This document shows, piece after piece, positions 57,295-64,000 of a DNA stretch of 64,000 bases. The first letter of the stretch is position 1; each line of letters opens with the position of its first letter. The stretch is taken from NCBI GenBank assembly GCA_024752435.1, contig CP103036.1:62001-126000 (forward strand). Direction: 5' to 3'. The notes beneath the pieces were generated by a model. The model did not search any database. It was not told where the DNA came from and worked only from the letters and a program-made list of their open reading frames with translations. This DNA is from Allantophomopsis cytisporea (Eukaryota; Ascomycota; Leotiomycetes; Phacidiales; Phacidiaceae). The position numbers and the translations under genes are program-made.

Positions 57295-57449
57295 GGCTAT
57301 CACATAAAGCACTGATCCCCCTCAAGAAGTTGTCTTTCCTAGTAGAGTATCAAAAAATACGCGTCCTATATATTCTCATTCCTAGCTGTGTGCACTTCAA
57401 TTTCTCTGAATCAACATTGCTCATCTGGATAGCTACATTCAGAATATAT
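57295..57449 (+). promoter_or_regulatory. ADH promoter region (duplicated element)
   Basis: The sequence immediately upstream of the predicted ADH ATG at 57463. It is duplicated at 55001-55171, which suggests that its motifs (TATATTCTCA, TAGCTG, ATTCAGAATATA) are old promoter sequence. Promoter function is inferred from position. Confidence 0.5.
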
Positions 57450-57462
57450 GAGCCATATCATC

Positions 57463-58634
57463 ATGACTTCCACCGGAGAGTCCACGCAGCATGCTATGAT
57501 TCTTGCCAACGTAATTTCAATATAGTCTGCGCAAATGTATGAAAATATACTGATTCGCAATCAGCAAGGTCCATCGTTCACATTCGAATCCGCCACGGTT
57601 CCCCTCCCTGATATCGGACCGTTTGACGTCCTTGTCAAGCTTTCAGCAACAGGGCTCTGCCACAGCGACGTTTCCCTTGCACTCGGATATTTCGGGCCCT
57701 GCGAACCCATCCTAGGCCATGAGGGAATTGGAAGGATTGTGGATATTGGCTCGGCAGTAAAGACTAGTCCAGGGATTGTCGTTGGGTCCCGGGTAGGCGT
57801 CGGTTGGCTTCATGATACTTGTGGCTTTTGTCAGACGTGTCTGGGCGGGGAAGGAAAGCGGTTCTGCAAGTCGCAACGCAACCATGCCCGTCATGTCAAT
57901 GGTACATTTGCAGACTTTGTAGTCATTAGCTCGTCTCTGGTACAGGTCTTACCGGAAGGTCCACCTGACGAGTTGCTTGCCCCCGTCTTGTGCGGCGGAG
58001 TGACAGCATACAGAGCACTTAAAGAGTGTGGCGCTCGTGCTGGTCAATGGGTTGTATTAATCGGAGCAGGTGGAGGATTGGGCAGTTTAGGAGTAGATTT
58101 TTCTAGGATGATGGGCTTCCGAGTTATCGCTATTGACACGGGCGAAGAGAAAGGCAATACTGTCATGGAATCAGGTGCAGAGCACTACATTGATTACCTC
58201 GTGAGTGATCCAGTGAAGAAGGTATTGGAAATCACCGAAGGATCTGGCGCAGCAGCTGTGATAGTCTTTGCAGGAAGTGGCCGAGCATATAGCAACGCTA
58301 TAGATATGTTGGGCTTTTTCTCAACGCTGGTTGCTGTTGGTATCCCACCACTTGAGGACGTGTTCAGTATTCATCCACTTAAGTTGATCGATAAAGGAGC
58401 AAAGATGGTAGGGAGTCTAGTGGGCACTCAGGAGGATCTCAAGGAGGCAGTTGCCTTCGTAGAGAGAGGCTTAGTCAAACCAAAAGTCATTGTCAGACCT
58501 ATAAAGGAGTTGTCAAAAATTGCTCATGACATGCATGAAGGAAAGGTATGTTGATTTCTTGCTTTGAGATGAAAGAGACTAATCACGAAGTACTTTAGAT
58601 ACATACGAAGGTTGTGTTTAAAATTGACAGTTGA
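57463..58634 (+). CDS. Zinc-dependent alcohol dehydrogenase (MDR), 354 aa
   Basis: Exons are 57463-57510, 57565-58545 and 58599-58634. Although an open frame starts at 57535, the ATG at 57463 with a 54-bp intron gives the family-like N-terminus MTSTGESTQHAMILANQGPS, and the last short exon supplies IHTKVVFKIDS. Catalytic zinc ligands are C48 (GLCHSD) and H68 with E69 (GHE). The structural zinc loop has C102, C105, C108 and C117, with one residue more than usual before the last Cys. The Rossmann motif is GAGGGLGSLGV (about 190-200), followed by D for NAD preference (VIAIDTGEEK). The enzyme should oxidise primary or aromatic alcohols with NAD+. Its upstream region is duplicated 2.3 kb away, and the VAO-type oxidase nearby could share aromatic-alcohol metabolism (inference). 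Confidence 0.9.
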
Positions 58635-59161
58635 ACTTTGGACTTGGACGTAGGTGGTTATTAAATCCGTAAACTATATGGAGATTAGTCCAATGAATAG
58701 AAATGTAAATTCGTAAATGTCAAGACTTGATAATGAACTTGTTCCGGCACTCGTCATCAGAAATCTGTTGGTAGTGAGTTGCGGTTGCACTGTCAGAGTT
58801 CTAATTCTTAGCGCGAACCCGACGCTGGGGAGGTCAATGTTATATATTTGAACATTATTGTTATTAGCATAGAAAATCCTTTTTGGTCTCCAAACTTCAT
58901 TCACATAACGTAAGTGAATGATTATCACTAATTAGATAGTTAACATTTGATTGTGTTTAACTCAGTCAACCATGTCTACGTATGATAAAATTTATCTGGT
59001 TTGTAAACGCTAACCACCCACTTTGGAAGAGTCCATAACACGACTTCTTGCGAATAGTGATAGCTCGTTGAGGCGCATGACCAGATTTATCTACGCTTTG
59101 CTATTTCTGATACTTAGTGACAACTTCTATGACAGCTGAGTGAATAAAGAGATAATAGCAG
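58635..59161. other. Convergent 3' intergenic region
   Basis: AT-rich 3' flanks of the ADH (plus) and the STAND-type gene (minus). No element is recognised. Confidence 0.5.
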
Positions 59162-60489
59162 CTATTGACGTCCTCCTGATCCATTACCCTTCTCGCCGGG
59201 TGAACCGTACCTGAGATTATAACCCGCACCATACCGAACTTGAAAACCCTCACCTGTTTCATTCTTTGAGGTCACAGCTCTCTCCAGACTAAAATGATCG
59301 CGATCACGCGAGAGCTGTTGGAGAGAAGTATCAGACATCTGTCCTAACCATTGCGCCGACCTGGCTCCCGCAGTCACACGTTTAGCTGAAATCAGATCTC
59401 CAAGGGTTGCAACAACCACCTGATGGGAATCGTGAGCAACAGAGATATCTTCAGCGACGTTGGTCCGGACGCTATCCGCTTGCTCAGCGGCCTGCGCACA
59501 AATTCCCAAGCACTGCTCGATACTGGTCTTTTCCTCTTGTATTCGCAGCTGCTCAGCTAAGTGCTCGGCTTTCATCCCTTTTCCCGGTGAGAATTGCTCG
59601 AGTCTCTTGTTCATCCCTTTGAGGTGTTGTTCGAGCTGAGTGGTTGTGTCTGCGAGTCGCTCTTTACACTCCCTGAGTGTATTGCCTGTAGTTCTCTTGG
59701 CCGAAATATATTCTCCAAGATTTGCCATTGCCAGTTGACGGGTAACGGAGGCGGTGCGCAGCTCTTCAAGAGCGCTGGGTTGAACCTGCTCGAGATGCTG
59801 AGAGACTTCTGCACAGATACGAAGACACTGCTCAGCACTATCCCTCTCTTCCAGTATCTGTTGTCGCTCGGCCTCATCTTCCGGGGAAGCTCTTGGACCA
59901 GTCACAGATAAGTCGTGTAACCTTTCGTCAATTCCTTGTAAGTGCTCTTCAAGGTCGGAGGTTGTATTAAGGATCATGTCTTTATACTGATTGAGAACCT
60001 CAGCCGTGACAGTAGCTGTGCGACTTCGAAATGTACTGTCAGCCTCCTTCTGTAAGATGTTGAATTGAGGCCTTACATTTGTGCGTCACCAAGTGCAATA
60101 CTGATAGTAGACTTATACCCTGCTAGCATATCTTTGAATCCGGCAATATCATTACCCATGTATTGCAGCTTTGCCCAGTCCCGAAAGCTCTGCCTCGACT
60201 CGTTCGAATGAGTTGTACATTTAACAATGATGGCCTCAAAGTCCTTGCAAGCTTGACCGCACCGGTAGAGTGGACGTTCAAGACCCCTGAGTTCAACCGT
60301 GCTGTTGGCCAAGGTCTGGATAAGAGATTGTAGGACCCCCTCGAGAGCCTCAAGCTGTTCTCCAAGCTCCCGAATTGCCTTTCGGTTACTTTTGAAGCTC
60401 TCGATTGTCTGATAAAGAACTTTGCTAGATTCAAAAGCGAAGGTAGCAAGTGCTAATAACCCGGAAGCTAGACCAATAGGATCTGCCAT
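59162..60489 (-). CDS. Fungal STAND N-terminal-type protein with duplicated coiled coil, 428 aa
   Basis: Exons (minus) are 60489-60077 and 60035-59162. The 41-bp intron is short, but removing it restores ISIALGDAQITFRSRTATVT and the frame. The start ATG at 60489 (MADPIGLASGLLALATFAFE) is typical of the fungal N-terminal domain PF17111 found at the head of STAND/NLR-like and azaphilone-cluster L proteins. After about 150 residues there are two internally repeated helical units (TSDLEEHLQGIDERLHDLSV ... AEQCLRICAE and TTQLEQHLKGMNKRLEQFSP ... IEQCLGICAQ), each followed by a similar LGEYISAKRTT/LGDLISAKRVT segment. The tail is short, Gly-rich and hydrophilic (YGAGYNLRYGSPGEKGNG). No NACHT/NB-ARC or repeat domain follows, so it may be a stand-alone adaptor or regulator. 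The function is unknown. Confidence 0.86.
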
Positions 60490-62004
60490 TTTGCCGATTT
60501 GTGAGAACAATTCCTACAACGGAGATTTATAGGATTCAGCCCTTAAGCAATCAGTGACCCATAAGCATATCAACAACAGAGCACGGTGATGACCTTTAAG
60601 TAACGAGCTGTCATTTAAAGACAGAGAGGCATCAAACGCCCCGGGAGGGTGATCGTCTAAGCCACTGAGTTCGAAGCCAATGATGAATGCTTTCTAAGCG
60701 CTCAGCCAATTATTCTGGGTATACCCACCTCAACTATCTGCTTCTGCCTATCCTTGAGCTTTCTATTCAGACATGAGATTGCGTTCCAGATAATAAAATG
60801 CCAGTTAAATCTATAAGAGCGTAGCCCCTAGCTTCTGCTTCGTGGGAAGGAGAGGGTGGGTGGGCTGCACATGCACACTGGCCCTATCACGTGTGCCCAC
60901 AATCTCAGCGTTTAGAGAACGAATGAAAAGAGCTGAAATCATGAAATCATCTCCACTATTGAGCCTTTACTAGAGGTTGCCCCAGTCTCAATTATTGCAC
61001 TCTCGGTCACGTGCATGTGTACTACTGAGGATAAGCCAGACGTGCTACGCTCTGCGCTTACCATCTACCCTTTTGAGACGACTCCGTGTTCGTTATAATT
61101 CTGAGTATAAGCGCTGCGGAGACCGGACGTTTCAGTTGCACACATTGTAAGCGCTGCCAGGCTAGCCATGTGACATCGAATATCGTATATCGTTGCTCGA
61201 CATACGCAACCACTCTAATCCACCTTTTTCAATTTACTTCAAGTCTTTTGTATGCGATGTCACACAAGGGTCTGCTTGACCACGTGCGAGAAATACAGTC
61301 TCATGGCTTCACTATACCTAAATCAGACATTTCGCAGTCTGCGTCATGTGACTTGAAGCCTGAGGCACTAAATCACGATCCGGCTGGGTATGGTAGTCGT
61401 GCGCCCAGGTCGTGCGAACGATGCGGCTCTTGAGTGCGCACTTTGGAGGCCGGATGTGTGCATATATAGCTTGTGTCTACTCATACTGCGTTTCGGATTG
61501 CATTTCATTGGGGAGCGTACTCTGGGAGCGCACTTCCGTTATGACTGGGGAGCTGACTGCAATTGAGAGCCGCGCCTGTAATTGAGGTTCGGAGCGAGCC
61601 AAGTCTATCTTCTTCAACCATGCCCGGTGACCTGGCATCCGGTATTGCTCTCAGATCGACTGCACACTTTGAGGATGTTTCGAGAATGTCAATGGAGATG
61701 GAGTGAAAGCATCAAAGCGCGGAAATACTCGTGCACTTTCATTAACTGAATGCTAATGAACAATCAGATCGTCCAAAGTCTCTGGACAGAACACCGGGTT
61801 TCATTACTAGTAGCATTTCAGACCCGAAAATGGTTATGGTTATAGAAAGCAAATGCATGATCAAGCACGGGATGTCTGCTGTTAGAATCTAAAGTTTGGT
61901 AGTCTGTTTCCTTAGCAATCCGATAAACTTAGGTTTTTTGTTTACGCAAGATGGAGGTGATATATACAACACAACTCCCACATGTGTAAGTTGCAATATT
62001 TTGA
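60490..62004. other. Intergenic region with three CACGTG motifs
   Basis: 1.5 kb without a supported gene. CACGTG E-box palindromes lie at 60888-60893, 61008-61013 and 61281-61286. A frame at 61086-61433 (plus) has no family resemblance. Confidence 0.45.
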
Positions 62005-63504
62005 TTATGGTACAATCACGAAGCCAACTAACGACCTGGTTGGAATAGTCCCAGTGACAGTCTTTCCGTCCTTGCTAATCTTAGCATCAGACACAGTCAT
62101 ATTTGTATGCGAGTCCGTGAGATAAGAAGTGACATTCGTCCCAGTGACACTCGACAATGTCATCGTGAGCGTATAGTTCGTTGTCCCCGTGTTGATAACC
62201 TGTACCGCCACCGAGCCATCTGTGTTTATAAAGGCAGTAGACTTCAGATCGGTAGCTTGGACCGTCGTGGAGATTCTTTTTGCACCTGGTCGGACGAAGC
62301 GGCTGTATGTTGTGAAAGACCAATATCGCTTCGGGAGCGTAATTGAGCCGTCGAACCCGATACTTACGAGCATTGTATTTCGATACGTGCCATATTGTGC
62401 GCCTTCCCAGTACAGATAGGCGCTGCAATTGCCTGTGACGAAGCCAGTGTAGATGTTTTGTGCCCAGGTCAATCCTTCGCCTTTTCCGCCATCGATATAC
62501 CAGTCAGCAGTCCAGTTCCCCTTCTGGTCAGACCATTCGGTTTGCCAGACGGGGTTTGTTGTGGCGAGTGTGCTGCTTATTGGAGTGGAGTATGGATGCG
62601 CCGTGATGACCGAAATGTACTCCTCGACGGATGACAAACTGGGCATCATGAAGATTTGAACAAACCACCCAGAGCCATCACAGCAGGTAATTCCAGTCGA
62701 GAGATTGGCAGCTTTGATAGTCGGGTATAGAACCTCGATGAAATCTGCGGCTTGTTGACCTGATGACTGCATTGAAGGATATGGTTCTCTACATGTCAAG
62801 TCAGTGTATTTGATGAGAATGGTTATTGGAGAGCAAGCTCACATTAGATCGGGCTCATTGATAAACCCAATATGTTTGATTGAGATTCCTTCTTGCTCAT
62901 AGTACTTTATATATTGGACAAGATAATTGGCGTAGGCTTGCATCCAATTGCCACTTTGGCAAGTACCTCCCGTCACTCCACATAGGTAGCCACCGTTAGT
63001 TTCATTATTGTTTGTCTTCATGAAGCTCGGTGCACTCCAGGCATCAGCAATGATAGTCATATCTGAACCATAAGTCAAAGCCTTTTGAGATAACCATACT
63101 TGGCCATTGTCGTCGCCATCCCAGGTATAATTCGGCGCAGCACTTGGTGATGATGGAGCTTCACGGAGGATTGAAAGCATATTTCCCGAGTTATTGGCTG
63201 AATTGCCAATAGCATTCCGCAAGATGGTCATACCAGAACCATTGACAGGACTCCAGAGCAGATCCAATACTTGTTTCTGAGTTGTGGTGGGATATATGTA
63301 GCGAAGCGTGTCTGCGCCACCGAATGCCTGCGAGAAGCCAAAGCCATCAACGGTCTGGTATTTTATCGCCACATTTACAGTCATGGCAGTTGCTGTGTTG
63401 GCTTCTGCATCGCGCTGGGTTATCAATGAAGTCAAGGCGGTCCATGGGGATGCAGTGACTGCCACGACAATAGCAGCAATAAGGAGAGTCCATGACAAGT
63501 ACAT
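62005..63504 (-). CDS. Secreted GH30 glycoside hydrolase, 481 aa
   Basis: Exons (minus) are 63504-62843 and 62788-62005, intron 54 bp, 481 residues. The ATG at 63504 starts a clean signal peptide (MYLSWTLLIAAIVVAVTASP); the in-frame upstream 21 codons are leader. The catalytic (beta/alpha)8 domain opens YQTVDGFGFSQAFGGADTL. GFINEPDL carries the acid/base Glu and VWQTEWSD the nucleophile Glu of family GH30. WSPVNGSGMTILRNAIG and SAPSFMKTNNNETNGG are also characteristic. The C-terminal beta-sandwich (KSTAFINTDGSVAVQVINTG) completes the fold. Fungal secreted GH30 enzymes act on glucuronoxylan/xylan (subfamily 7) or beta-1,6-glucan; the overall sequence favours the xylan-type subfamily, but this is inference. 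Numerous N-glycosylation sequons are present. Confidence 0.92.
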
Positions 63505-64000
63505 GATCAAGAGTAGAGGTGGGGAAGCCGGTAACAGACTTGTCACCTGGAAGGCAGAGAGCACCAACCCTTTTAGTAGTCAAGCATAAAATTGCTTGAT
63601 CCTTCAGCCCGATCGTTCACTACTCATATACGGTGCATGCACCGACAATTGATTGTCTGAGCGAGGAAGGGTAGAGCTTTTACATTCATTCCCTTAACCC
63701 GAATTTGTATATCTCTTATTGTCTCGGTCCTATTTGGAGGCGAATATACTTTGCTGTGGATTCTTCTCGACAAGCCGGACTATTTCCATGTATGTACACA
63801 GGTTCTCAACTGAAGGAGATCCAATATTCCTCATCGATTATGGTGGAGCAAGGTTATGGGCGGGTTGTCTATGAGGATATGAAAATAAACAAAAAATGAT
63901 TCATCTAAGACAGATCGAGTAGGTTACGCGCAGTAGAGATGGTAAGGCTTGAAGATCTTTCGATTATGCAACAGGCTGTTATAGAGATCTTGATATTCCC
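63505..64000. other. Right-end intergenic region
   Basis: The presumed promoter of the GH30 gene, followed by AT-rich sequence to the window edge. The 64-codon frame at 63705-63899 is not supportable. Confidence 0.5.

Noticed and set aside
56965..57315. 116-codon reading frame upstream of the ADH
   Set aside because: It has no recognisable domain and overlaps the duplicated promoter segment; it is treated as chance.
57535..57564. ADH start at the ATG 57535
   Set aside because: This gives an N-terminus unlike the family; the ATG at 57463 plus a 54-bp intron gives a better one and places 57535 inside the intron.

Overview
The window looks like nuclear DNA of a filamentous ascomycete (Pezizomycotina). 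Genes carry short introns (about 41-140 bp, mostly near 50 bp), usually with GTRNGT-type donors and CTRAY-like branch sites. The gene content is typical of that group: a HET-domain protein, a Zn2Cys6 regulator, a PTH11/rhodopsin-like receptor, a LysM/chitin-binding secreted protein, a BCS1-like AAA ATPase and a fungal FunK1-type kinase relic. A Leotiomycete is a reasonable guess but is inference only. There are no rRNA, tRNA or CRISPR features that I can support.

Layout. 0.6-5.6 kb: a secreted LysM-WSC-CBM18 chitin-binding protein and a hypothetical protein. 5.8-6.8 kb: a 17-bp minisatellite followed by a glutathione S-transferase broken by one nonsense codon. 7.2-11.3 kb: a Zn2Cys6 regulator and a YTP1-like membrane protein, both on the minus strand. 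11.9-13.4 kb: decayed FunK1 kinase and coiled-coil remnants. 14.2-16.3 kb: two divergent short-chain dehydrogenases around a promoter holding a 67-bp tandem repeat; the plus-strand one is GC-rich, intronless and bacterial in character. 16.9-24.3 kb: a basic hypothetical protein, a BCS1-like AAA ATPase, an IFI6/ISG12-like membrane protein and a small acidic protein.

24.9-32.7 kb holds three consecutive minus-strand genes of unknown family: a helical protein of uncertain structure, an approximately 1417-residue beta-rich plus coiled-coil protein in nine exons, and a 155-residue protein. This is the best candidate in the window for an undescribed system. 33-36 kb is AT-rich, gene-poor and carries a RIP-like diverged duplication.

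36-51.3 kb: a HET protein, an intact GST, a decayed gene with a fungal ubiquitin-like domain, a PTH11/rhodopsin-like receptor, a P450 C-terminal relic and a compact Doa10-like RING-CH E3 ligase. 52-64 kb: a vanillyl-alcohol-oxidase-type flavoenzyme, a 43-bp-arm inverted repeat, an orphan copy of an alcohol dehydrogenase promoter, that dehydrogenase, a STAND-N-terminal-type coiled-coil protein and a secreted GH30 glycosidase.

Exon boundaries were worked out by hand from frame continuity and splice consensus, and they are inferences. Functionally the window mixes cell-wall and chitin interaction (LysM protein, GH30), xenobiotic or aromatic metabolism (GSTs, VAO, ADH, SDRs, P450 relic) and non-self or NLR-like genes (HET, STAND-type and ubiquitin-like genes), as expected of an accessory region in a plant- or litter-associated fungus.
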